A stretch of 64,000 nt of DNA from an uncultured Desulfosarcina sp. (GTDB taxonomy: Bacteria; Desulfobacterota; Desulfobacteria; Desulfobacterales; Desulfosarcinaceae), in the NCBI RefSeq assembly GCF_963668215.1, contig NZ_OY764190.1:4030001-4094000 (forward strand), written 5' to 3'. The notes under the pieces were generated by a model. The model did not search any database and was not told the origin of the DNA. It worked only from the letters and a program-made list of their open reading frames with translations. Numbering within the stretch: the first letter of the stretch is position 1; each line of letters begins with the position of its first letter. The translations under genes were made by a program, and so were the position numbers. Of the stretch, positions 9,244-16,675 are shown piece after piece.

Positions 9244-9801
9244 ATGGCGGAAGTAAAGACTCAACTGGATGGCAAGCGTATTCTGGCGGTGGACGACGAA
9301 GCGGACATTCTGGAAACCATCCAGGATATTCTGGACATGGCCGACGTGGACGTCGCCGGCGATTATGCTGTCGCGTCCGAGAAAATCCGAACCGGCAGCT
9401 ATGACCTGGCCATTTTGGATATCATGGGGGTCAACGGGCTGGAGCTGCTGGAAGAGGCGGTGGCCCGAAATATCCCCACGGTCATGCTTACCGCCCACGC
9501 CGTCAACCCGGATACCCTCATGGCGTCCATCCGCAAAGGGGCCATCGCCTATCTTCCCAAGGAGACCCTGGCCGATCTGGACGACCTTCTCGAAGCATTG
9601 CTGGCGGCCCGGGCGGCCGGCAAGCCTCCCTGGAAACTGCTCTTCGACAAACTGGGGGAGTATTTCGACGAACGCTTCGGACCTGGCTGGAAAGTGGAAA
9701 ACGAAGCCTTCTGGTCGGATTTCTCACGAACCTGGCAAGTGGGCCGGGGCATCCAGGAGCGTTTGAAGCACGATCCGCGCGTTCGTGACAAGGGCATCTG
9801 A
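9244..9801 (+). CDS. single-domain response regulator with C-terminal helical tail
   Basis: A 185-residue protein. Residues about 6-125 are a CheY-like receiver with VDDEAD, phospho-acceptor Asp59 (LAILDIMG), a conserved Thr in VMLTAH and Lys in YLPKE. The remaining 60 residues form a Trp/Phe-rich tail (KPPWKLLFDKLGEYFDERFGPGW) with no recognisable DNA-binding domain. It probably acts by protein contact, within the phosphorelay of the kinases upstream (inference). The ATG at 9244 follows AGGAAAAGGA. Confidence 0.88.
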   Translation: MAEVKTQLDGKRILAVDDEADILETIQDILDMADVDVAGDYAVASEKIRTGSYDLAILDIMGVNGLELLEEAVARNIPTVMLTAHAVNPDTLMASIRKGAIAYLPKETLADLDDLLEALLAARAAGKPPWKLLFDKLGEYFDERFGPGWKVENEAFWSDFSRTWQVGRGIQERLKHDPRVRDKGI

Positions 9802-9908
9802 AAGCCGCATGCAAGATGTTGTGTGCGGTGTTTTTCATTTTGACGTCGTGGCTGATGCCAGAAAGACAGTAGATACTTTCGTTCCTTTCCCGAATATGCG
9901 GATAAGCC

Positions 9909-9917
9909 ATTCCTATA
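9909..9917. repeat. left target-site duplication of the IS4 element
   Basis: ATTCCTATA lies directly outside the left end of the insertion sequence and is repeated in the same orientation at 11221-11229, just past the right end. A 9-bp duplication fits the 8-13 bp range known for IS4-family elements. Its intactness shows that both ends belong to one insertion event. Confidence 0.85.
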
Positions 9918-9947
9918 TAGTAATTTCCGGCTAAGTACTTGCATTAA
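9918..9947 (+). repeat. left terminal inverted repeat of the IS
   Basis: Begins TAGTAATTTCCGGCTAAG and pairs with 11191-11220 read on the other strand, which begins CAGTAAAATCCGGTTAAG. The transposase stop codon (9931-9933) lies inside this repeat, so the gene runs into the element's end. Confidence 0.85.
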
Positions 9948-11091
9948 CGGTATGTAATTCTTGCTCTTTAAAATTTGAATCAGGGGGTTTGCCAAAAACA
10001 CCAGCGCGTAATTCATTCCGGATTTTTATGCGCAGTTGGCGGACTCTCTTGATGGAAACGCGCTCGTTAAATTGGCGATGGCAATAGATTGCCAGCAACA
10101 AATAGGTGATCAGACCTGCCAGAATTTGCACCATCAAGCCATGCTCGCTCCTGGCGATGAGATGATACACTTTAAGGTGCCGTTTCCACCAAGCGAAAAA
10201 ATTTTCGATATCCCATCGGAGCTTATAGGCAGTGGCGATTTGCTCGGCAGTTAAATCAAAACGATTCGTAGCGATCCAGTATTTAACGCGATCCACCTCG
10301 TAACCCACCAAACGAAGTGGGGTTTGTGTTTGATTGACTTCCGTGGTGCCCAGAACAACGATGGCATCAAAAAAAACGATACTATCAGAGGCAATGGGGT
10401 TTTGTTTAATGATCGTTTTCTTGGTGCTGGCTTTAATCCGGCACATAAACAGCTTTCCATCATTCTGCCATTGGTCAAAGCGTTGATGGCTTTGATAACC
10501 CCGGTCCATCACACCGGTTTGACCGTCAGACAGGATCAAGCTGACGAAAGGTCTTTCAGCCCCGTTACCATCGGTAAGATAAAGCTTTCTTGGAATCGCC
10601 CGGTTCAGATCAAAACCGACGTGGACCTTCGCCTTCTTGGATTTTTTACGGTAGTCGGCCCAATGCATGGATAAGGTTGCATCGATGAGGGAACCGTCGA
10701 TCCCCACCAGATCACCGAGTTCGGGATGTTGCTTGGGTAAAATCGAAGATGCCTGAGCTTGTAAGTTCTGATAGACATACATGAACTGTTCAAGTCCCCG
10801 GCTGTTGGTGGCCTCTGAGAAGCTGCTCTTTTTGATTCCGTTTTCTGGTGCGATGGCACTTTTGGCAAAATCATCTTCTTCAAGCACTTGCAGCAGGTGT
10901 TGAGCAGAATGGTGTTCTTCAAGATGAAAGTAAACCAGCGCGCGCAGATGTTCCTCAAAAGTCATCTGCAATGGTCGGTTTCCTTTGGAATCAAGAGCTG
11001 GCATCCGTGATGTTGCCTCAGTCGCTGGTTGAAAAAAAGAGAAAAACTCCAGGGCATTGAGCTTTTGGAAAGGGTCGAATGTGCGTGGCAT
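9931..11091 (-). CDS. IS4-family transposase (DDE)
   Basis: A 386-residue transposase for cut-and-paste movement of the surrounding element. The three DDE blocks are visible: first Asp in VGIDGSLIDA, second in GVMDRGYQ, and the Glu in the IS4 signature Y-x2-R-x3-E-x6-K (YKLRWDIENFFAWWK). The N-terminal segment MPRTFDPFQKLNALEFF is the DNA-end-binding region expected in this family. I start at the ATG at 11091 because AAGAGG sits 6 bases upstream; longer open frame above it has no ribosome-binding site. The reading frame is intact, so the element may still be active. Confidence 0.92.
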   Translation of the reverse strand: MPRTFDPFQKLNALEFFSFFQPATEATSRMPALDSKGNRPLQMTFEEHLRALVYFHLEEHHSAQHLLQVLEEDDFAKSAIAPENGIKKSSFSEATNSRGLEQFMYVYQNLQAQASSILPKQHPELGDLVGIDGSLIDATLSMHWADYRKKSKKAKVHVGFDLNRAIPRKLYLTDGNGAERPFVSLILSDGQTGVMDRGYQSHQRFDQWQNDGKLFMCRIKASTKKTIIKQNPIASDSIVFFDAIVVLGTTEVNQTQTPLRLVGYEVDRVKYWIATNRFDLTAEQIATAYKLRWDIENFFAWWKRHLKVYHLIARSEHGLMVQILAGLITYLLLAIYCHRQFNERVSIKRVRQLRIKIRNELRAGVFGKPPDSNFKEQELHTVNAST

Positions 11092-11190
11092 GTATAACCT
11101 CTTGATATAATAGGGCATACAAAACGCCGCCCATATTGACGACCCAATGTCAAGCAAAAATATCGTTTAACCTGCTGATTTTAAATTATT

Positions 11191-11220
11191 TTTATGCAAT
11201 TCCTTAACCGGATTTTACTG
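11191..11220 (-). repeat. right terminal inverted repeat of the IS
   Basis: Read on the minus strand it begins CAGTAAAATCCGGTTAAG, the imperfect mirror of the left end. It is followed outward by the second ATTCCTATA copy (11221-11229). Confidence 0.85.
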
Positions 11221-11229
11221 ATTCCTATA
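11221..11229. repeat. right target-site duplication of the IS4 element
   Basis: Second copy of ATTCCTATA, matching 9909-9917 exactly and in the same orientation. Confidence 0.85.
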
Positions 11230-11453
11230 GGCAGGTTCACTGCCGGCCTTACAATTTGTTGAATGTGAATCGGTTGGTTGAAATGGGAATCGCCAAGTAA
11301 GGCCGTCATCATCATGCTGAAAAAATGAAGGATGCGTTAATTCATACCAAGCCGCAGCGACCGCCCGCGGCACCGGACATTCTGCCGCGGGCCCTTCTGA
11401 CGGAGCTGCTCGACAACGGGCGCCAGCGGACATAAATGAGAAAGGATTCGGTA

Positions 11454-11891
11454 ATGAAATCCATGATGATATCCCTATTGGTCGGCTTGGTCTTTTTGGG
11501 CTGTGCTGCCGGCATGTCGGACGGGCCGTCTGCACGCAGCAAAGATCCACAGATGGTAATCGGCAAAACGTGGCAGTGGGTCTCGACGGTCACACCGGTC
11601 GAGAAAATCACGGTGGCGGCTCCGGAGCGTTATACCATCCTCTTGCAGGAAGATGGGAACATCCGGGCGCGTTTCGACTGCAACAAAGGCGGTGGGAAAT
11701 ATACCCTGTCCGAAGGCAGGATTTCTTTCGGACCGTTGATGTCGACCCGCATGGCCTGCCCGCCCGACACCCAGGACGCGGTGTTCATGCGCGATCTGCA
11801 GCGAGTCAGCTCCTTTTTTGTGGAAAATGGCGAACTTTTCCTGGAACTGCCCATGGACAGCGGTGCCATGCGGTTCCGGCAAATACCATGA
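11454..11891 (+). CDS. META-domain lipoprotein (HslJ-like)
   Basis: A 145-residue envelope protein. The N-terminus MKSMMISLLVGLVFLGC is a lipoprotein-type signal with a slightly unusual lipobox (FLGC). The mature part is a META/HslJ-type domain: TWQWVS near its start, then ARFDCNKGGGKYTLSEG and the family core SFGPLMSTRMACP. META proteins are outer-membrane or periplasmic and are linked to motility and antibiotic or heat stress in other bacteria; the molecular role is unknown. I place the start at 11454 because AAAGGA lies 8 bases upstream, rather than at the in-frame ATG at 11436. Confidence 0.82.
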   Translation: MKSMMISLLVGLVFLGCAAGMSDGPSARSKDPQMVIGKTWQWVSTVTPVEKITVAAPERYTILLQEDGNIRARFDCNKGGGKYTLSEGRISFGPLMSTRMACPPDTQDAVFMRDLQRVSSFFVENGELFLELPMDSGAMRFRQIP

Positions 11892-12324
11892 TGGCTATCG
11901 ACTTTCCACGAAACAGGCTTTTTCGATGTTGCACTGAACTTCAGAAACGCTGCGATTGTTTTTTTCTCAGATACCCCGACACACGTTTGCCGAAATAAAG
12001 GCAGTGTCAATGTTTGAGAATCTTCCGGCACCTGCTGAAATTGTGGTATGCGATTTTCAAATGTGGCCACACGCGGCGTTTTGTTCGGTGTTTGCAGCCG
12101 CGTTGCCGATAGCCCGCCTTCCTGAATTGTCCACTTGAACTCGATTATAGCGATACCCTCATTGCTTGCGGTCGGGCGGCCGTCGGAAATTATCTTCCGG
12201 ATTGTGTTCCAGTCCCAGAAAATTGCCTGCCGGTATGAAGGTGCCGGCATCCATAGAAATGATGCCCGTGCTGAACCGTACCGCAACATATAACCTGGCA
12301 ACCGTAAATCCTGCATCGACCCAT
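11892..12324. other. gene-free stretch before the relics
   Basis: About 430 bases with no reading frame that resembles a known protein on either strand. It follows the META lipoprotein and leads into recognisable gene fragments, so it may be the eroded remainder of the same lost region. No hairpin terminator with a T-run was found. Confidence 0.5.
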
Positions 12325-12516
12325 GAAGTGGAAGAACGCCTGCAATTCGAGAGGCTCCTGACGGAAATCTACGCCGAATTTATCAACCTTCCCATTGACC
12401 GGGGCGATGCGGCCATTGAAAAGGCTCAGTATAGTAATACGGTTGCCGTTGAAAGGGTCCGAGATGGGTTCTCTTGGGAGCTATCCTGCCTCATCGATCC
12501 GTCATGGATTTGCTGA
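12325..12516 (+). pseudogene. fragment of a sensor kinase or sigma-54 regulator
   Basis: A short open frame contains EVEERLQFERLLTEIYAEF followed by INLPIDRGDAAIEKAQ. This matches from memory the N-terminal linker/sensor segment (typically LRFERLLSEISARFVNLP) of PAS/GAF histidine kinases and regulators common in this phylum. After about 50 residues the similarity stops and the frame ends with no kinase or output domain. It is best read as a truncated relic. Confidence 0.55.
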
Positions 12517-12923
12517 AGCTCCCGGGTCTTCGGCGGGTTTGTTCATAACGGATAAACTTTTCAGATAATGGCGGGTAACCTCCTGCTCGAGGCGTCCGCG
12601 ATGCCGCGTGGGGACCGGCATCCGCAAAATCAGGTTGACCTTGTCTGCCGCCGCCACCTGCACATTCACCCGGGGATTGACGGATGGCGCGTCCAGGCTG
12701 TGGTGTTGGGACAACGATGTCATCGATTGTAACGCTGAACTGGGAGGGGATCAACCCGTCAAGATTGGTGCAGGGTCCGGACAGATGGAGACGGACCTCG
12801 TTGGGTTTGTCGCCGACCAGAACCAGATCCGGTAATGGACAGCCAGAAGAGTACCGCCACGAGAAAACTGGGCAGCAGCTGAACCACGGCCGCCCACCAC
12901 CGACCCTTTCCGGGCATTTCCAT
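12502..12923 (-). pseudogene. frameshifted YbbR-domain (CdaR-like) relic
   Basis: Three different minus-strand frames, read in order, give parts of one protein. From 12923: MEMPGKGRWWAAVV plus a membrane segment LLPSFLVAVLFWLSI. In the next frame (about 12850-12730): LPDLVLVGDKPNEVRLHLSG and then LDGLIPSQFSVTID. In the third (about 12720 onward): QHHSLDAPSVNPRVNVQV. This order (one N-terminal helix, then YbbR repeats) fits YbbR/CdaR proteins, which regulate diadenylate cyclase in other bacteria. At least two frameshifts and probably a deletion make it non-functional. A sequencing error could explain one shift but hardly both. Confidence 0.5.
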
Positions 12924-12975
12924 GGCCGATTCCGAATCATCGATTCTCCTTCGGCAACGCGGCGACTGATGCTTT

Positions 12976-13539
12976 CTATTTGCGTTTGCCTACGCTGCGC
13001 CACCCACCGAGAGGCGAGTAGACCGGCTTGAGCACCTTGCTCATGTCCCGGGCCTGCTCGATAACGTAGAACAGTTTCGGGTCGATTTGCCGAACCTCGG
13101 GCAGAATCCATTTCAGGTCCCTGCGCCGGCAGGCAATGTACAGCTCATGAACCGGACCCTGCATTCCTTCGCCGTTGAAGACGGTGACCGGTTGACCCTT
13201 TTCTCTTAAATGAGCGGCCATTTCTTCGCCTGCCGTACGGGTGATGATCCTGAGAATAGTGGTGCCGAAGGCCAGTTTTCGTTCGACCATGATTCCTACA
13301 ACATTGCCGGTCGCGTAGCCAAAAGCGTAAAAGACTACCAGCAGCGGCTGATCCTTGATCTGGTTGATTACCGTACCTGCGACGGTAACCCAGATAGTGA
13401 TCTCGAAAATCGCCAGTACGAAGGCGATGGCCGTTCTTCCCTGCACCGTTACGATGGTTCGAATGGTGCCGATGGAAACGTCGCAGATGCGGGCCAGAAA
13501 AACCAAGACGCCTGTCAACAGGATCTGTGTGTCAACCAT
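12976..13539 (-). CDS. UPF0316/DUF2179 membrane protein
   Basis: A 187-residue inner-membrane protein. Three hydrophobic segments in the first 95 residues (TQILLTGVLVFLARICDVS, TAIAFVLAIFEITIWV, LLVVFYAFGYATGNVVG) are followed by a soluble DUF2179-like domain (about 105-170) with FGTTILRIITR at its start. Proteins of this architecture are of unknown function; DUF2179 domains may bind ligands. The ATG at 13539 is chosen because the membrane domain begins there. It lies 13 bases after the methyltransferase-like gene, so the pair is likely co-transcribed. Confidence 0.85.
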   Translation of the reverse strand: MVDTQILLTGVLVFLARICDVSIGTIRTIVTVQGRTAIAFVLAIFEITIWVTVAGTVINQIKDQPLLVVFYAFGYATGNVVGIMVERKLAFGTTILRIITRTAGEEMAAHLREKGQPVTVFNGEGMQGPVHELYIACRRRDLKWILPEVRQIDPKLFYVIEQARDMSKVLKPVYSPLGGWRSVGKRK

Positions 13540-13552
13540 GATTTTCCAACGA

Positions 13553-14161
13553 TTAGTAAAGCGACCATAAAGAAGACAGCAGGCCGATTTCCCGCAATCC
13601 CTCGATGACCTCAAGAATCCCCACAATCCAGACGAACCACAACGCACTAAACATGTGATTGCGGTACACAGCCGGTTTTACAAGATAATTTACCGGTTCG
13701 GAAAAAGTGGAAAACTTTGGAAAAAAAGCGGGAATTTTTTTCGTATACTGGTCGAAGGCCTCCCCGAAAAGCTGTCCGAGCCTTCTCTCCTCACTTTTGA
13801 TAACGAACGGATAATAGAGTGCGAATAGAATAATAAACACTATCGGGAAGGTAAATGTCTCCGTAGCGCACCCGATCCCGAGCACGCCTATCATGCTGAA
13901 GAAATACAAGGGATTGCGACAAAGTGAGTAGGGCCCATCCGTCACCAATTTATCATCCTTGTAGCCGGCAATATAAAGCGAACACCACATTCTGCCCAAC
14001 GAGGCAATCCCGACAAGAATCATACCTGCAAGAAATAAAAAGAAAGTAATCGTTTCGTTTTTTGCTTCCCACACGCTTTGCGTGGTGAAAAGGAAGAACA
14101 GAATAGCGACGGCCGCCATACGGGACAGGATTATCCGATATCTTTCAGATCTTGAGTGCAT
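13553..14161 (-). CDS. isoprenylcysteine methyltransferase-like (ICMT/PEMT) membrane protein
   Basis: A 202-residue multi-pass membrane protein with about five hydrophobic segments. The family signature is clear: LVTDGPYSLCRNPLYFFSM, where the G-P-Y-x4-R-N-P block contributes to S-adenosylmethionine binding, and a downstream EERRLGQLFGEAFDQY. Bacterial members methylate small or lipid substrates that are mostly unknown; prenylated protein is not expected here. An extra C-terminal membrane segment (MFSALWFVWIVGILEVI) is present. It is the first gene of a probable two-gene unit with the DUF2179 gene. Confidence 0.85.
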   Translation of the reverse strand: MHSRSERYRIILSRMAAVAILFFLFTTQSVWEAKNETITFFLFLAGMILVGIASLGRMWCSLYIAGYKDDKLVTDGPYSLCRNPLYFFSMIGVLGIGCATETFTFPIVFIILFALYYPFVIKSEERRLGQLFGEAFDQYTKKIPAFFPKFSTFSEPVNYLVKPAVYRNHMFSALWFVWIVGILEVIEGLREIGLLSSLWSLY

Positions 14162-14306
14162 TTTTATATTTCCAAACGTTAAAGGACGATAAATGGGGCT
14201 TGGCTCCCCTCCATGTTTATGCGGCGGTGGCTAACACTTCTATTCTGCGATGTCACGTGATTTCTTGGTAATGTGGTGGTGCAATACCTGCAACCACTTT
14301 TGTGTT

Positions 14307-16046
14307 TTATACTTCCATCCCAAGAATCCAGATGGTGCATACGGCAATGGAAAGAATCATCGGCGGCAGGCAAATTCTTAAGTATTTGACGAAACTAATG
14401 GGGTGGCCGGCCTTTTCCGCCATACCGGCAGTCACCACGTTGGCGCTGGCACCGATCAGGGTTCCGTTGCCTCCCAGGCAGGCCCCCATGGCCAGCGCCC
14501 ACCAGAGGACCCCGTTTTGTGCGCCCGGAACGGTGGCGGTCAGGTAGGCCACGACGGGCAGCATGGTGGCCGTGTACGGAATATTGTCGATAATTGCGGA
14601 GGCCAACGCCGACACCCATAGGATCATGAGAACGGCAACAATCAGCGAGTCCCCGGAAACGGATTTAACGCCGTCGGCGATGAGGTGAATCAACCCGCTT
14701 TCCTGTGCCGCGGCGATCACCGTGAACAGCGCGGCAAAGAAGACCAGGGACGACCATTCTACCTTGGTCTCCAGCAGTTCGACGATGTCGACGCGGCGGC
14801 CGACACTGATCAGAAGGACCGTGGCCCCGATAAGGGCTGCGATGCCGGGGGCCATCTCGAGCATGCCGTGCAGGAGAAACAGGGCGATGGTGATTGCCAG
14901 AGAAACCAGGCAGAAAAAGAGCAGCCGGCGATCCTCGATCGTGAAGTCGATTGCCGGTTCAGAATGATTGCCGTCAAAGGCTTTTCCGGCATCCCGATAA
15001 TCCCTGGCGTAATAGAGCAGAAAATAAATTACCGAAACCGCCATAACCAGCAGGCAGGGCGGTCCCAGGTTGAGTCCGAAGTCCAGAAAGGAGAGACCGG
15101 TATACGATCCGATCATGATGTTGGGCGGATCGCCGATGAGGGTGGCCGTTCCGCCGACGTTGGAGGCAAATACTTCCGGAACCATCAGGGCGATGGGATT
15201 CAGCCCCAGGGAACGGGCGATCCGGATGGTGACCGGGATAATGAGCAGCATGGTGGTCACATTGTCCAGCAGGGAGGATGTAACGGCCGTCAGGATCATC
15301 AACCCCGCCGCCAGCAAAGGGACGCGGCCGCCGGAGATCCGATAACATCGATGGGCCAGCCACTGGAACATGCCGGTTTTCTCGCAAACGCCAACGATCA
15401 TCATCATGGAAAACAGCAGAAGGATGACATTCAGGTCCACCGCCCGGGCCGCAATCTCGAAACTGATGATTTTGAATTCGGGATAAAACGGCCCCACCAG
15501 GTAGGAGCAGCCCAACAGCAGCGCCGCGCCGGTCAGAGCGGCCAGCGTCCGGTGGACCAGTTCGAATCCGATCATCACATAAACGAAAAGCAGAACGGCG
15601 CCCGATATCCAGAGAGCCGGCGATGCCACCCGCATCAAGGTCAGATTGGCTTCGGCGAGGTATAGGGAACTTGCCAGCGCATCGATGCTGGCCCGGATCG
15701 GCAGCAGCGAGATCCGGACGGAAGGCGCATAAGCGCTTTTCCGGGCTTCCAAAAGGATTCGGGCCTTTTGAAGGCGCCCTGCCGGAAAGAGCACTTTGAA
15801 TTCATACCGACCGCTTTCATCGGTCAGGATCGTTTCCTTAACCGGCGCATCGGTCTCCGTCACGGTCAGCGTCACGCTGACATCCGGGATCGCTTCACCG
15901 TGCGAATTGACGATCCGGCCCGAGACGTAGAGGTTTTCCGCATTGAGCGCATCGATCGTGCCGGCATCGGCACCCGGCACCCGGGCGCCGAGCAGCACGA
16001 CCAAAAGAAAAACGATTCTGATCGATTTCCTGTCTATGATGAACAC
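14307..16046 (-). CDS. ArsB/NhaD-type ion transporter with N-terminal periplasmic domain
   Basis: A 579-residue inner-membrane transporter. A signal peptide (cleavage near ADA-G, residue 28) and a carboxypeptidase-regulatory-like beta domain (about 38-105: VSGRIVNSHGEAIPDVSVTL and DESGRYEFKV) precede about 12 membrane segments. Family motifs include TSSLLDNVTTMLL, ASNVGGTATLIGDPPN and a second repeat with ASAIIDNIPYTATM and GGNGTLIGASANVV. These are the paired helical hairpins of the ion-transporter superfamily that holds ArsB, NhaD and citrate carriers. The substrate cannot be told; sodium/proton exchange or an organic anion are both possible. Start GTG at 16046 has a weak ribosome-binding site. 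Ferritin ends 12 bases upstream. Confidence 0.85.
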   Translation of the reverse strand: MFIIDRKSIRIVFLLVVLLGARVPGADAGTIDALNAENLYVSGRIVNSHGEAIPDVSVTLTVTETDAPVKETILTDESGRYEFKVLFPAGRLQKARILLEARKSAYAPSVRISLLPIRASIDALASSLYLAEANLTLMRVASPALWISGAVLLFVYVMIGFELVHRTLAALTGAALLLGCSYLVGPFYPEFKIISFEIAARAVDLNVILLLFSMMMIVGVCEKTGMFQWLAHRCYRISGGRVPLLAAGLMILTAVTSSLLDNVTTMLLIIPVTIRIARSLGLNPIALMVPEVFASNVGGTATLIGDPPNIMIGSYTGLSFLDFGLNLGPPCLLVMAVSVIYFLLYYARDYRDAGKAFDGNHSEPAIDFTIEDRRLLFFCLVSLAITIALFLLHGMLEMAPGIAALIGATVLLISVGRRVDIVELLETKVEWSSLVFFAALFTVIAAAQESGLIHLIADGVKSVSGDSLIVAVLMILWVSALASAIIDNIPYTATMLPVVAYLTATVPGAQNGVLWWALAMGACLGGNGTLIGASANVVTAGMAEKAGHPISFVKYLRICLPPMILSIAVCTIWILGMEV

Positions 16047-16058
16047 GGGCGTTTTCCG

Positions 16059-16613
16059 TTACGGTGCCGAGGTTGCCGCGGCCATGGCCGATTCGATGCC
16101 CTTGCTGAAATCGGTGGGCACCGTCGTCATCCGTGCGGCCAGTTCCCGGTCCAGTATCATCAACCCCTGGGGGTTGTCGCCGATCAGCCTGAGCTGGGCC
16201 AGGATGTCGTTGTCGTTTTCCTCTTCTTCCACCTGCTCGGTCACGTACCACTCCAGAAAAATCTGGGAGGCGTGGTCCTTTTCGGCAATGGCCAGTTCCA
16301 TGAGGTCGTTGATGCTGCGGGTGATGAACTGTTCGTGGGTCAGGGTCTGGGCAAACATGTCCATGGGGGACGCGAAACTCGCCGGCGGCGCCTCGATGGG
16401 GGCCAGCGCAACCGCCGCTCCCTGGCGCTGGATATACTCGTAGATCTTCATGGCGTGCAGCATCTCCTCATGGTACTGTACCATGAACCAGTTGGCGAAG
16501 CCTTTCAGTCCCAGCTGACTGCAATGGGCCGACATGGCCATGTAAAGATAGGCCGAGTACATTTCCCGGTTGACCTGTTCGTTCAATGCTTCTGCCATTT
16601 TGTCGCTGATCAT
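16059..16613 (-). CDS. ftnA: ferritin (FtnA type)
   Basis: A 184-residue non-haem ferritin that oxidises ferrous iron and stores it as a mineral inside a 24-subunit shell. Ferroxidase ligands appear at the same numbers as in the E. coli protein: Glu17 (REMYSAYLYM), Tyr24, Glu50 and His53 (YHEEMLHAMKIYEY). A later helix contains EEEENDNDILAQL. The C-terminal tail after about residue 165 is Ala/Ser-rich and longer than usual. ATG at 16613 follows AAAGGAGAG. The position beside a Do protease and a universal stress protein suggests an oxidative or envelope stress group. Confidence 0.93.
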   Translation of the reverse strand: MISDKMAEALNEQVNREMYSAYLYMAMSAHCSQLGLKGFANWFMVQYHEEMLHAMKIYEYIQRQGAAVALAPIEAPPASFASPMDMFAQTLTHEQFITRSINDLMELAIAEKDHASQIFLEWYVTEQVEEEENDNDILAQLRLIGDNPQGLMILDRELAARMTTVPTDFSKGIESAMAAATSAP

Positions 16614-16675
16614 GGTTCTCTCCTTTTTTAGATAAAGGATTGCATATTGGGTGAAACATTTTTCCGTGGTTTCTA

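Larger units (their letters stand above)
9918..11220 (-). mobile_element. complete IS4-family insertion sequence, 1303 bp
   Basis: Both ends are defined by about 30-bp imperfect inverted repeats (9918-9947 and 11191-11220, about 22 of 30 matching, sharing AGTAA, TCCGG, TAAG and TTGCAT). They are flanked by the duplicated target ATTCCTATA. One intact transposase gene fills the element on the minus strand. No passenger gene is present. Size, repeat length and duplication length all suit the IS4 family. I cannot assign a subgroup without database comparison. Confidence 0.9.
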
